Shown one piece after another: positions 1 to 9,190 of a DNA stretch of 64,000 nt. Positions within the stretch are counted from its first letter, which is position 1. Every line of letters starts with the position of its first letter. The position numbers were made by a program, and so were the translations under genes. The stretch comes from Dickeya zeae NCPPB 2538 (GTDB lineage Bacteria; Pseudomonadota; Gammaproteobacteria; Enterobacterales; Enterobacteriaceae). The notes under the pieces were generated by a model. It was not told the DNA's origin, did not search any database, and saw nothing but the letters and a program-made list of their open reading frames with translations. Location: assembly GCF_000406165.1 (NCBI RefSeq), contig NZ_CM001977.1, positions 1,351,498 to 1,415,497 of the forward strand. The letters are read 5' to 3'.

Positions 1-64
1 TGTCAACAAATTCTGGCTGATATTGCCTGTTGAATGCCTGTTTGCTGTGTAACAGAAGAGGAGG

Positions 65-96
65 TCTACGCCGATGTTGTACTGTAATGGCGTAGA
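65..96 (+). other. Stem-loop in the gnd leader
   Basis: TCTACGCC at 65-72 pairs perfectly with GGCGTAGA at 89-96 across a 16-base loop, about 125 bases before gnd. There is no T-run, so it is not an obvious terminator. It may be the end of the preceding transcript or a leader structure; function not known. Confidence 0.35.
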
Positions 97-220
97 TCCT
101 TATCCGGCGCACCAATAACTACCCACTCAGCCGTTAGCTGGGTTACCATGTCAGCCTGCTTTTTGTTGCCTGGGGCGCAATCAGCCGCAGGCAGGTTACC
201 TTCAGACAGGAGTTGTTTTA

Positions 221-1627
221 ATGTCCAAACAGCAAATTGGCGTTGTCGGTATGGCGGTCATGGGGCGCAATCTGGCGCTTAACATTGAAAGCCGGGGTTA
301 TACCGTTTCCGTCTTTAACCGTTCCTCAGACAAAACGGACGAAGTGATTGCCGAGAACCCAGGTAAAAAACTGGTACCGTGCTACACCGTCGAAGAGTTT
401 GTTGAATCTCTGGAAAAACCGCGCCGTATCCTGTTGATGGTTAAAGCAGGTGAAGCGACGGATAAAACCATTGAATCACTGAAACCGTATCTGGAAAAAG
501 GCGACATCCTGATCGATGGCGGCAACACCTTCTATAAAGACACTATCCGCCGTAACCGTGAGCTGTCTGCCGAAGGGTTTAACTTCATCGGCACCGGCGT
601 GTCTGGTGGTGAGGAAGGCGCGCTGAAGGGCCCGTCCATTATGCCTGGCGGCCAGAAAGAAGCCTATGAACTGGTCGCGCCGATTCTGCAGCAGATTGCT
701 GCCCGTGCCGAAGGCGAGCCTTGCGTGACCTATATTGGCGCTGACGGTGCCGGTCATTATGTGAAAATGGTGCACAACGGCATCGAATACGGTGACATGC
801 AGTTGATTGCGGAAGCCTATGCATTGCTGAAACAGGCGCTTGGGCTTTCCAATGACGAGCTGGCAAGCACCTTTGCTGAGTGGAACAAAGGTGAACTGAG
901 CAGCTACCTGATTGAGATAACCGCCGATATCTTCACCAAGAAAGACGAAGAAGGTAAATACCTGGTCGATGTGATTCTCGATGAAGCGGCCAACAAAGGT
1001 ACCGGTAAGTGGACCAGCCAGAGCTCGCTGGATCTGGGTGAACCGTTGTCTCTGATTACCGAATCGGTGTTTGCTCGTTACCTGTCTTCGCTGAAAAACC
1101 AGCGTGTGGCTGCCTCTAAGGTGCTGAGTGGCCCGGTAGCGCAGGCGTTCAATGGCGACAAAGCCGGGTTTGTGGAAAAAGTGCGTCGTGCGCTGTATCT
1201 GGGGAAAATCGTTTCCTACGCGCAGGGTTTCTCTCAGTTGAAAGCGGCTTCTGACGAAAACAACTGGAGCCTGAACTACGGTGAAATCGCCAAGATCTTC
1301 CGTGCCGGTTGTATTATTCGCGCCCAGTTCTTGCAGAAGATCACCGATGCTTATGCCGAAAACGCCGATATCGCCAATTTGCTGCTGGCACCGTACTTCC
1401 GCCAGGTCGCCGACGACTATCAGCAGGCGCTGCGTGATGTGGTGTCTTATGCTGTACAGCAGGGTATCCCGACCCCGACCTTCTCTGCGGCAATCGCTTA
1501 TTATGATAGCTATCGTTCTGAAGTATTACCGGCTAACCTGATTCAGGCTCAGCGCGATTATTTCGGTGCGCATACTTATAAACGTATTGATAAAGAAGGC
1601 GTATTCCATACCGAATGGTTGGAATAA
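221..1627 (+). CDS. gnd: 6-phosphogluconate dehydrogenase, decarboxylating
   Basis: Cytoplasmic enzyme of the oxidative pentose phosphate pathway; oxidises 6-phosphogluconate to ribulose 5-phosphate and CO2 with NADP+. The 468-residue length is the family norm. The N-terminal Rossmann fold shows GVVGMAVMGRNLALN, then NRSSDK (NADP phosphate site), ILIDGGNT, and the catalytic segment KMVHNGIEYGDMQ around residue 183. The start is supported by ACAGGAG at 206-212, eight bases upstream. It is a single gene closed by its own terminator. In enterobacteria gnd commonly borders surface polysaccharide loci, which fits the yjbEFGH-type genes that follow. Identification is near certain. Confidence 0.98.
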   Translation: MSKQQIGVVGMAVMGRNLALNIESRGYTVSVFNRSSDKTDEVIAENPGKKLVPCYTVEEFVESLEKPRRILLMVKAGEATDKTIESLKPYLEKGDILIDGGNTFYKDTIRRNRELSAEGFNFIGTGVSGGEEGALKGPSIMPGGQKEAYELVAPILQQIAARAEGEPCVTYIGADGAGHYVKMVHNGIEYGDMQLIAEAYALLKQALGLSNDELASTFAEWNKGELSSYLIEITADIFTKKDEEGKYLVDVILDEAANKGTGKWTSQSSLDLGEPLSLITESVFARYLSSLKNQRVAASKVLSGPVAQAFNGDKAGFVEKVRRALYLGKIVSYAQGFSQLKAASDENNWSLNYGEIAKIFRAGCIIRAQFLQKITDAYAENADIANLLLAPYFRQVADDYQQALRDVVSYAVQQGIPTPTFSAAIAYYDSYRSEVLPANLIQAQRDYFGAHTYKRIDKEGVFHTEWLE

Positions 1628-1651
1628 CATTCTGAAATATCTTCTTATCTC

Positions 1652-1679
1652 AAAACCGGATAGAAATATCCGGTTTTTC
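1652..1679 (+). terminator. Rho-independent terminator of gnd
   Basis: An 11-base stem (AAAACCGGATA, loop GAAA, TATCCGGTTTT) running into a T-run, 25 bases after the gnd stop codon. Confidence 0.9.
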
Positions 1680-1705
1680 TTTCTCAATATCTCATCGTAA
1701 ATAAC

Positions 1706-1730
1706 TAAGACTTTTCCGAGAATATTTCAT
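1706..1730 (+). promoter_or_regulatory. Candidate RcsAB/RcsB box upstream of the yjb operon
   Basis: TAAGACTTTTCCGA at 1706-1719 matches 11 of 14 positions of the RcsAB consensus as I recall it (TAAGAATATTCCTA). An overlapping weaker match, CGAGAATATTTCAT, lies at 1717-1730. E. coli yjbEFGH is known to be controlled by the Rcs phosphorelay. Distance to the yjbE start is about 275 bases, so a promoter must lie between; I could not fix its -10 and -35. The rest of the 1628-2004 gap holds the gnd terminator and a short hairpin (CTGGC/GCCAG) near 1914-1934. Confidence 0.45.
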
Positions 1731-2004
1731 CTCATTGTAACTAATGGGGAAAATATAGCACTCTTGCGACTTGTCTTATTTTCTTATCCGTCTAATCCTG
1801 CTTTTCTTATTCTTTATCTGAGTCTTGGTTCGGATACTTCCCGTATGCGGGCGATTATTTCATAAAGGATCAATTGAAATAATTACTTCATCAGTCATGG
1901 GGAAGATCCAACCTGGCTGATTAATTCGGCCAGTCGTGGGGTAGGGAATAATTTTCGAATTATCCCTGTCCTATCTCCTTAACGGGAAATAAAAGGAAAT
2001 GGTA

Positions 2005-2295
2005 ATGATGAAGAAAACGTTGGCGACCCTGGTGTTGGCTCTGGCCATCCCGGCGGGCGCACTGGCGGCTGAACAGCCGACAGTCAATGGCGGCCAGCCT
2101 GTTGGAGGGGTGACCTTCCAGGGCAGCGGTATCGCGGCTGGTTCTCATGCGTTTAGTGCGGCTCATGGCCGCGGTACCGGCTATGGTTATGGGTTTGGCC
2201 GTGCCGTCGCGGCTGGCGTCGTATCTGCCTCCACCAGTACGACCTCCAGTACCGTAGGAACCAGCACCTCAACCGTGACGTCAACTCGCGGTTAA
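2005..2295 (+). CDS. yjbE: YjbE-like small exported protein
   Basis: First gene of a yjbEFGH-type operon tied to production or export of an exopolysaccharide. The 96-residue product has a signal peptide (MMKKTLATLVLALAIPAGALA) and a mature part rich in Gly, Ser, Thr and Ala, ending in a long Ser/Thr stretch, as in YjbE/GfcA small proteins. Upstream ATG 1999 lies too close to the AGGA at 1994-1997; ATG 2005 (or 2008) has proper spacing and gives a clean signal peptide. A terminator-like hairpin follows, so yjbE may be expressed above the downstream genes. The family call rests on composition, size and position. Confidence 0.75.
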   Translation: MMKKTLATLVLALAIPAGALAAEQPTVNGGQPVGGVTFQGSGIAAGSHAFSAAHGRGTGYGYGFGRAVAAGVVSASTSTTSSTVGTSTSTVTSTRG

Positions 2296-2311
2296 TGATG
2301 GGCTATTCACC

Positions 2312-2336
2312 AAGGCCACTCCGGTGGCCTTTTTTC
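2312..2336 (+). terminator. Intra-operon terminator/attenuator between yjbE and yjbF
   Basis: Perfect 8-base stem AAGGCCAC / GTGGCCTT with loop TCCG followed by a T-run at 2330-2335. It sits between the first and second gene of a same-strand operon, so partial read-through is expected. Confidence 0.85.
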
Positions 2337-2368
2337 TGCTTCAGGATGTTCAGGCGAGAACCCGAACA

Positions 2369-3043
2369 ATGAAAAGAATCCTTGAGTTAACACTGTTCAG
2401 GATACTGGTGATGTTTTGCTGCATAACGGGGCTGACAGGGTGTTCTCAGCAAATCAGTCAACTTGGGCGGGACTTTCGGCTGGCGTTGTGGGGAAGGGAA
2501 GACGTAAGCATGACGCCACAACAGGTTGCACAACTTCCCTATGCCTCGGCATATCTGAAAGTAGGTAAGGCACCGCGTGCTTTTGTCGTACTGGCGTTTG
2601 TTGATAACCAGCAGTTGCAATGGGTGACGGAAGATAAAAACAGTGTGACGACGCGTTTTGGGCGACTGGTGAAAACGCAAGGCTGGGGAGAAGACATTCG
2701 GCATGTTACCGAACTGGACTCAGACCCGCTGAGCCTTGGGTTGCTCAAGCCCGGCACACCCAAAAACTGGCACACCGTGATGAGTTGGTCACAGGTGCTG
2801 CGTGGCGGCTATGAGCTGCAATCTGTATTCGAGAACAAAGGTCTGGAAACCCTGACCGTAATGAACACCCCTGTAAAGGCGGTGCGCTTTGATGAGCAGG
2901 TAACCGTTCCGGCACTGGGCACACATTACACCAACCAATACTGGCTGGATCCGGCCTCCGGGCAGGTCATCCAAAGCTATCAGTACATGGGGCCAAACAT
3001 GGCTCAGGTTCAGTTCACCGTACTTAAGCCATACAGTAAATAG
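2369..3043 (+). CDS. yjbF: YjbF/GfcB family outer-membrane lipoprotein
   Basis: Putative lipoprotein of the YjbEFGH polysaccharide system. The start is placed at ATG 2369, giving MKRILELTLFRILVMFCC followed by the lipobox LTGC. The longer frame from 2324 begins inside the terminator hairpin and would bury the signal. The mature 200-residue domain (with LAQLPYASAYLKVG-like sequence after QQVAQ, and the GTHYTNQYWLDPASGQV segment near the C-terminus) resembles the YjbF/GfcB family. yjbG starts 10 bases downstream, consistent with one transcript. The E. coli paralogue GfcB belongs to the group 4 capsule operon. Confidence 0.85.
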   Translation: MKRILELTLFRILVMFCCITGLTGCSQQISQLGRDFRLALWGREDVSMTPQQVAQLPYASAYLKVGKAPRAFVVLAFVDNQQLQWVTEDKNSVTTRFGRLVKTQGWGEDIRHVTELDSDPLSLGLLKPGTPKNWHTVMSWSQVLRGGYELQSVFENKGLETLTVMNTPVKAVRFDEQVTVPALGTHYTNQYWLDPASGQVIQSYQYMGPNMAQVQFTVLKPYSK

Positions 3044-3052
3044 GGTTATTTT

Positions 3053-3832
3053 ATGTTGTCATTCAATCGTCTGGCTGCCCTGTTACTGCTGGTGGCCGGA
3101 ACATCAGGGGCAGCGCAGTTAACGGTCAAGGTTGCGAATGAAACGCTACCTGCCGTCGAGCTGGACGACGGCACGCGTCTGGATCAGTTCTATAGCCGGA
3201 TAACGTTTGCGGACAATGTTAACTGGCAGACGGCATTACTCACCAATGAGCGTGTGACGCAGCAAGCCAAAGAAACGGGAGAGAAATTACAGGCCCGGCT
3301 CTATCAACTGCAACTGGCCTGGCAGATTGACGGTGATGGCGACTGGGCGATAGCCGCCTGGTATATGGCGCAGGCGCTAAAACAAGTGAACGCCGTTGGC
3401 CGCATTCGCGCCAGTATCGCGCCGGACATCATCCGGTTATCGCAGCGTAAGAATCGCCCGCTGGTGGGGAACTACACCCTCTATCTCTCGCCGTATCGGC
3501 AGCAGTTCTTCCTGTTTGGGTTAATCAGTACCGGCATTGATATCGGCACACCAAACGTGTTTAAGGACATCGACCTTAAGCCAGGCTGGTCGGTCGAGCA
3601 ATACATTGGCAGGCGACGTTTCTTGCCGGGCGGTGATAACCGGGAAGGATATCTGATCTCGGGTGACGGACACTGGCGCAAGGTTCCACTGGCTACCTGG
3701 AATCGCCAGCACCATGAACCGGCGGCCGGAGAAACGCTGTTCATCGGTTTCGATCCTTCCATTTTGCCTGACGGCTTCTCTTCGCTGAATGCGCAGATTG
3801 CCGACTATCTTGCCAATCGGATTCCACACTAA
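3053..3832 (+). CDS. yjbG: YjbG/GfcC family periplasmic polysaccharide protein
   Basis: A 259-residue protein with a cleavable signal peptide (MLSFNRLAALLLLVAGTSGA) and a GfcC-like domain. GfcC-type proteins are periplasmic and have beta-grasp folds resembling parts of Wza; they act in capsule or EPS export. Its stop codon overlaps the yjbH start (TAATG at 3830-3834), showing translational coupling. Family recognition is good; the exact substrate is unknown. Confidence 0.85.
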   Translation: MLSFNRLAALLLLVAGTSGAAQLTVKVANETLPAVELDDGTRLDQFYSRITFADNVNWQTALLTNERVTQQAKETGEKLQARLYQLQLAWQIDGDGDWAIAAWYMAQALKQVNAVGRIRASIAPDIIRLSQRKNRPLVGNYTLYLSPYRQQFFLFGLISTGIDIGTPNVFKDIDLKPGWSVEQYIGRRRFLPGGDNREGYLISGDGHWRKVPLATWNRQHHEPAAGETLFIGFDPSILPDGFSSLNAQIADYLANRIPH

Positions 3833-5973
3833 TGGCTAATCACACCATGTTGAAACTACGCTGCCTGTCACTGGCGATAGGTAGCGCATTGGGAACGTCG
3901 GCTCAGGCGGCGGATAGGGATAATAACGACGCAGTGAATCGTAGCGGTTATTACCAACCCGCTGGCGTGTCGCAGATGGATTTTGGTGGCGTGGGGTTAT
4001 GGCAGATGCCGAGCGCGCGTATGGCGGACACCGGTGAGTTTAGCGCCAGCTACCGTGATAATCAGGAGTATCGTCGTTATGCCATTTCATTGCAGCCGCT
4101 CGACTGGCTGGAAATGACCCTACGCTATACCGATATTCGTACCCGACCTTACAGCACCTCGCCCTCGTTCAGCGGACATCAAACCTATAAAGACAAAAGT
4201 TTTGACGTCAAAGCGCGGCTATGGCAGGAAAGTCGTTGGTTGCCGCAGGTTTCTCTGGGGTTGAGGGATATCGCCGGGACCGGCCTGTTCGACAGCGAAT
4301 ATCTGGTGGCCAGTAAACGCTGGGGACCGTTCGATTTCTCACTGGGGATGGGCTGGGGCAATATGGCGCAGAGCGGTAATATCGTCAATCCCGCCTGTCG
4401 GTTGTCAGCGGGATTCTGTACCCGCTCCGCTTCCACCGAAACCGGGCAATTCGCGGCGAAGAATTTTTTCCACGGGCCAGCCGCGCTGTTCGCCGGGCTG
4501 GAATACCAGACTCCCTGGGACCCACTGCGCATCAAGCTGGAATACGACAGTAACGATTACAGTAAGGAGGCGGCTGATCAGACACGCCCCGCCTCACAGC
4601 ATATCAAGCAGGATTCGCCGATTAACGTCGGCCTGGTGTATCGCGCTACCGATTGGCTGGATACCTCGCTGTCGTGGGAGCGTGGCAATACCCTGATGTG
4701 GGGTTTTACCTTGCGAACCAACTTTAATCATCTCAGGCCACAGCATCCGGATGATGAACCACCGGTCTATCTGCCATCGAAAAATGCAGCTGGCGGCACC
4801 GACTGGCGGCGTGTCTCGCAGGAACTGGATGAGCAGGCCGGTTTCAGCGAACCAGATATTTATACTGATGGTCAGCAGGTCACGGTGGTGGCGGATCAGT
4901 ATAAATATAACAGTGATGCGCAGGCCAGCCGGCGGGCGGCAACGGTGCTGGCGAATAACCTGCCGGAGAGTGTGGCGCAGTATCATATCGTGACACGTAG
5001 CGGCCCACTGACCACCGCCAGCACTCGTGTGGATGCGGCGGCATTTCGTCAACTGGAATCCGGCGACACACCGCTCGGGGTAGATGAACCGGATCCCTAT
5101 CACGTAGAACCCTTGTCAGAGCCGCGGGGCCAGCAGGTGTTGCATACCACACCGCCGCGTTTTTCCTACGGCATTGACCCGTCGTTGCAGCAGTCGTTTG
5201 GCGGCCCGGAATCGTTTTATATGTATCAGTTGTCCGCGAATGCCAGTGCGGATTACCGCATCACGGACAACTGGCGGCTGGGCGGTACGCTGAACATCAA
5301 CCTGCTCAACAACTACGATCAATTCAATTTTAAATCGCCGCCGCAGGATGGCGCGGCGTTGCCCCGTGTTCGTACCCATATCCGTGAATATGTGACGTCG
5401 TCAGATGTTTTGCTGACCAATCTACAACTGTCTCGTTACGATCACCCCGCTCGCGACTGGTATACCCAGGTCTATGGCGGTTATCTGGAAATGATGTATG
5501 CCGGGGTAGGGGGCGAAGTGCTGTATCGACCATTTGGCAGCAACTGGGCGGTTGGGATGGATGTTAACTACGTTAAGCAACGTGACTGGGACGACCCGCA
5601 GCGGTTGAGGGATTACAGCGTCACCACCGGTCACCTCACCACCTACTGGTCGTTGCCGTTTGTCAAAGGCGGGTTGGCGAAAATCAGTGTCGGGCGTTAT
5701 CTGGCGGGCGATAAAGGTATCACGCTGGATCTGTCGCGCCGCTTCGACAGTGGGATTGTGGCCGGTGCTTTTGCGACCGTCACCAATGTCAGCGCCAGTG
5801 AGTACGGCGAAGGCAGTTTCACCAAGGGCATCTACTTTACGATCCCGTTTGATCTGCTGTTTAGTTCGCCGACGACCCGCCGCGGCTCCATTGGCTGGGT
5901 TCCGCTCACCCGAGATGGCGGCCAGATGTTGGATAGACGTGATGTGCTGTACAACATGGTTGATAGGGAATAA
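3832..5973 (+). CDS. yjbH: YjbH/GfcD family outer-membrane beta-barrel protein
   Basis: A 713-residue exported protein whose sequence is dominated by alternating aromatic/hydrophobic strands ending in short turns, as in the large outer-membrane proteins YjbH, GfcD and YmcA. The signal peptide ends at about residue 26 (GTSAQA). Early motifs include GVGLWQMPSARMADTGEF, typical of the family, and the C-terminal barrel strands contain GIYFTIPFDLLF. It probably forms the outer-membrane part of the polysaccharide system with YjbE, F and G. Last gene of the operon; a stem-loop follows. Confidence 0.88.
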   Translation: MANHTMLKLRCLSLAIGSALGTSAQAADRDNNDAVNRSGYYQPAGVSQMDFGGVGLWQMPSARMADTGEFSASYRDNQEYRRYAISLQPLDWLEMTLRYTDIRTRPYSTSPSFSGHQTYKDKSFDVKARLWQESRWLPQVSLGLRDIAGTGLFDSEYLVASKRWGPFDFSLGMGWGNMAQSGNIVNPACRLSAGFCTRSASTETGQFAAKNFFHGPAALFAGLEYQTPWDPLRIKLEYDSNDYSKEAADQTRPASQHIKQDSPINVGLVYRATDWLDTSLSWERGNTLMWGFTLRTNFNHLRPQHPDDEPPVYLPSKNAAGGTDWRRVSQELDEQAGFSEPDIYTDGQQVTVVADQYKYNSDAQASRRAATVLANNLPESVAQYHIVTRSGPLTTASTRVDAAAFRQLESGDTPLGVDEPDPYHVEPLSEPRGQQVLHTTPPRFSYGIDPSLQQSFGGPESFYMYQLSANASADYRITDNWRLGGTLNINLLNNYDQFNFKSPPQDGAALPRVRTHIREYVTSSDVLLTNLQLSRYDHPARDWYTQVYGGYLEMMYAGVGGEVLYRPFGSNWAVGMDVNYVKQRDWDDPQRLRDYSVTTGHLTTYWSLPFVKGGLAKISVGRYLAGDKGITLDLSRRFDSGIVAGAFATVTNVSASEYGEGSFTKGIYFTIPFDLLFSSPTTRRGSIGWVPLTRDGGQMLDRRDVLYNMVDRE

Positions 5974-6016
5974 AGCGGGCGGGTGGATAGGTGACCCGCA
6001 CCGCCAGATGAGTTGT

Positions 6017-6045
6017 CGACACCTCTCGCAAAACGGGAGGTGTCG
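6017..6045. terminator. Bidirectional stem-loop between convergent genes
   Basis: CGACACCTC at 6017-6025 pairs with GAGGTGTCG at 6037-6045. It lies between the stop codons of yjbH and of the convergent polymerase-like gene. There is no strong T-run on either side, so termination strength is uncertain. Confidence 0.55.
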
Positions 6046-6051
6046 GCAGCA

Positions 6052-7320
6052 TCAGGGGTGGATCCGTAGTGAAGGTGCGGATGTCAGAGGGTGCAGGACG
6101 GTGGTGGCTTGCCGACGATGCAGTGTGCTGCTGACCATCATCATGGTGACGAACAGGAATAACCCTGGCGAAAAGTAACCATAACCGCGCAGGAAAAACT
6201 CAACGGCATACCCGATCACGACCGCCATGGCGATTTTCAACAGTGTCGATTCTGTGTCCGTATTATCGCGGATGCGGTTGATGGTGTTGACGGCTTTTTT
6301 CAGAACCCACAAGTAACCAGCGCTCAGTAGCAGGCCGACAGCACCGAATTCGCTGACGATTTTCGACGCCAGAAAACCGCCATCGTTGCGGTTGAAATCG
6401 CTACCCGCCAGCGACTGGATGACATACCCGTATTGGCCCACACCATTGGTACCAGCCATTTGTAGCCCCAGACCGATACCGTGACTTTCCAGTAAAGCGT
6501 TCTTCGCATCGTCCAGCCCTTGCAGGAACACTAGCGTGGTCAGGTTATCGGTATCGTCACTGATAGCCAGACGTGATCCAAAGTAGGCGATGGCGGGCAG
6601 GTCGGAGAAGTAGGTCAACATGATATAGACTGCGACGACCACGATGACGAGCACCGTTAGCATCAGCGTGACACGGCGCGCCATCCAGAAGACGAAAATC
6701 GCCATCATGCAGAACACCAGTAACGTCAGGCTAGGGAAAATTAACGCCTGCAACAGCAGATTCCCCAGCAATACCATGCGTTCCCGGTTTTTCATCAGAA
6801 TGCCGCTGGCGCATACAAACAGACCTACCGTCAGCGCGTAATGGCTCTCTTCGGAAAAGGGAAATACCGCTTTGGGTTTGGCCGCATAGCTGCCGATGTC
6901 AATGCGATGAATAACCGAGAGCCAGCCCAGCAACAATAGCGTATAGGTCACGGCGCGAAACACGCTAGCCAGCGTAGCGGGAGAAACCGTTAACAAGCGA
7001 TTAGATAACAGTATGGCACCAAGAAAAATAATAATCAGCGCAGGTAAGGTAAATAAAGGCTTGTAATTATCAGCCATCGCGGCGATATAACCGGACTGTG
7101 CCAGTAATATAAATACCACTATCGAGAAAAGTAGGATTTTTCCACTGGAAAATGACAGCATTTTCATATGGCGCAGGCCATAAACATAAATGGGAACGAT
7201 TGCCACCATCATCCCTGGAGCCAATGAGGATTGTTGCAGAAATACAAACACAAACTGCGGTATCAGGAAAATGCAAAGCATTGTCCAGTAAAGAGGATCA
7301 TGCTTTATGGTTGCTTTCAA
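6052..7320 (-). CDS. Polytopic O-antigen polymerase/ligase-like membrane protein
   Basis: A 422-residue inner-membrane protein with about ten to eleven hydrophobic segments, including a pair near the N-terminus and several between residues 50 and 240. A large periplasmic-type loop follows (about residues 240-330, with SRLAISDDTDNLTTL and GSDFNRNDGGFLASK), then further helices. This layout is typical of Wzy polymerases and O-antigen ligases, which have low sequence identity. The neighbouring yjbEFGH genes and exported protein suggest it polymerises the exopolysaccharide of the same module. The specific reaction cannot be assigned. It is divergent from the next gene across about 200 AT-rich bases. 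Confidence 0.65.
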   Translation of the reverse strand: MKATIKHDPLYWTMLCIFLIPQFVFVFLQQSSLAPGMMVAIVPIYVYGLRHMKMLSFSSGKILLFSIVVFILLAQSGYIAAMADNYKPLFTLPALIIIFLGAILLSNRLLTVSPATLASVFRAVTYTLLLLGWLSVIHRIDIGSYAAKPKAVFPFSEESHYALTVGLFVCASGILMKNRERMVLLGNLLLQALIFPSLTLLVFCMMAIFVFWMARRVTLMLTVLVIVVVAVYIMLTYFSDLPAIAYFGSRLAISDDTDNLTTLVFLQGLDDAKNALLESHGIGLGLQMAGTNGVGQYGYVIQSLAGSDFNRNDGGFLASKIVSEFGAVGLLLSAGYLWVLKKAVNTINRIRDNTDTESTLLKIAMAVVIGYAVEFFLRGYGYFSPGLFLFVTMMMVSSTLHRRQATTVLHPLTSAPSLRIHP

Positions 7321-7523
7321 TTTTCTATTCTCCCTATCTCACTTAGCTGCTCTATTATGAGTGATGATAAAGCAGATTGAATTGAATTTTTAATTATTTT
7401 TTCAGCAGGATTATGACAGTTATTGACGTGATTGTTTATCATGGGTTTTATCAATAAATGACGTTTCATCAGGTAAGTTTTTAATCTTAATGTATTGAAT
7501 TAATTGATGTTGGAGAAATGGCT

Positions 7524-9038
7524 ATGAACAGAAGAGATTTCCTTGCCGGCAGCCTGGCATCGCTGGCAGCGACATCTGCGGCGGCATCACAAAATAATAA
7601 CACCCTTAATAATGATGCTGTTGCCTTTACCCGTGATATCAGGAATTACAATATTGATTTCTCCGGAAAGAATGATTCCACCGGGCCTTTTCAGACGCTT
7701 CTTAATGATATGCTGGAGCAATCAAAATCGTTATCAAATGCACAGCAAAAAGTCAGGTTAATGCTACAAGGTGTTGTGCAGGTTTCTTCCACAATTAAAA
7801 TCGATGCATCGAAAGTTTCTATTCATGGTCCGCTGACAATTATTTTTACCAAAAATGGTCATTTTGATAACTACGCGATTGTGGTGACCGGTAATCCAGA
7901 TGTGGATGCCGCTTACAGTAATATCGTGGACAGTTTCTTTTCCGGTGTGCATTTTATTTCGGAAAAGAGAACGTTAGATCTGTTTTTTGCCTATAACCCG
8001 GAGAGCAATTCCAATCGTAATGCGTCCTGTCTGCTCAGTATTTATTCCTGCCGCTTTACCGGATTCAGGCGGGTTTTTTCCAATGGTGCTGGTGGGTGGG
8101 GCTGGAATTGGTTTTCTTGCGGTTTTAATAACTGTGATCGCCTGCTGTACCTGACCCGTCAGCCGGATTCTTATGAGCGTTTTACGTTCATCGGCTGCAT
8201 CTGGCAAAACGGCGGCTATGCGTTTGAAATCGATAACCCGGACGGTGTGGTCTACTGGCAGGCGGGCAGCTTTGATTATTGTGAAGGCATAGCGCTGATT
8301 AATGAAGGCCATGTTGAGATTAACGGCCATGTTGAGTACGTGAAGCGTAAACAACCGGTGGTTGTGCTCAGAAAAAAGAACGCCAGTTTTGTATTTAATG
8401 GCGGAGCGATTTTCGTGCGTCAGAATCCCGAACAGCCCTATGTGATTTTTGATCAGGCATTTGACTATCAGACCACACTGACCAGTGTGCGTTTTGCGAC
8501 CGATGGCGTTAATGTCACGTCTTGTGTGATCTCCAATCGACCGTGCTGGAAGAATAACCTGATTTTCACCAATCAGATGGCGGAGCTGATCGCCCTGAAC
8601 GATAACGGTAGTACCGTGGTTTATCCCGGCGCAGCCAGTTGTGCCTGTCGCTACGATCCGGCGCACATCAAAGAAGACAACGGGCGGTTTGTCAAAATCG
8701 CCGCCAGCGACAACGTACAGGTGCAGTTTCTGATACCGGTTAATGGGCATGATCAAATCGGCGTTGTCTGGCAGGCGCAAACCTCCGCGACCAATAAAGT
8801 CGCCATTACCAAAGCCCTCCATGCCTATGGTGAGAATGGTCCCGGCCCGGTCATGATGGACCTGACGCGTGACGGTAAAGATTGTATCCAGCGTAGTGAT
8901 CAGTTACAGAAGGGCAGTTCCGGTACGTTGTGGAAGGTCCCGCGCAGCGCCTGGCTGTTTGCGTTGTCATTCAATCTTTCCTCGGCCAGTGTGGGTGATT
9001 ATCTGGATATGCATGAACTGAAACTGATCAGTTGTTGA
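7524..9038 (+). CDS. Tat-exported protein, probable beta-helix polysaccharide-acting enzyme
   Basis: A 504-residue protein with a clear twin-arginine signal (MNRRDFLAGSLASLAATSAAAS), so it folds in the cytoplasm and acts in the periplasm or outside. ATG 7524 is chosen because GGAG at 7512-7515 is well spaced for it and too close to ATG 7518. The opening block (FSGKNDSTGPFQTLLNDM, then LQGVVQVSSTIKIDASKVSIHGPLTI) resembles the start of pectate-lyase-like or tailspike right-handed beta-helix domains. Middle repeats such as FSNGAGGWGWNWFSCGFNNCDRLLYL fit a parallel helix. Possibly analogous to AmsF-type EPS processing proteins of Erwinia; that is an inference from context. Confidence 0.6.
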   Translation: MNRRDFLAGSLASLAATSAAASQNNNTLNNDAVAFTRDIRNYNIDFSGKNDSTGPFQTLLNDMLEQSKSLSNAQQKVRLMLQGVVQVSSTIKIDASKVSIHGPLTIIFTKNGHFDNYAIVVTGNPDVDAAYSNIVDSFFSGVHFISEKRTLDLFFAYNPESNSNRNASCLLSIYSCRFTGFRRVFSNGAGGWGWNWFSCGFNNCDRLLYLTRQPDSYERFTFIGCIWQNGGYAFEIDNPDGVVYWQAGSFDYCEGIALINEGHVEINGHVEYVKRKQPVVVLRKKNASFVFNGGAIFVRQNPEQPYVIFDQAFDYQTTLTSVRFATDGVNVTSCVISNRPCWKNNLIFTNQMAELIALNDNGSTVVYPGAASCACRYDPAHIKEDNGRFVKIAASDNVQVQFLIPVNGHDQIGVVWQAQTSATNKVAITKALHAYGENGPGPVMMDLTRDGKDCIQRSDQLQKGSSGTLWKVPRSAWLFALSFNLSSASVGDYLDMHELKLISC

Positions 9039-9190
9039 TGGTCACGCCGGATGTAAGGAATGCGATCGTTTTACGATAGTGGGATGTAGGCAATGAAAGG
9101 TTGTGTAACTAATTGATTTTTTATTAATACCTGGCTTGTTGCCTGCGAGCGGCATCCCTATGATGACACCCGTTGATAGTGAGGTGAATC

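Noticed and set aside
1..220. JUMPstart/ops element before gnd
   Set aside because: I looked for GGCGGTAGCGTG and found no match; only an ordinary leader with a stem-loop is present.
7974..8822. A 282-codon minus-strand frame opposite the Tat-exported protein
   Set aside because: Antisense to a gene with a clear export signal and ribosome binding site.
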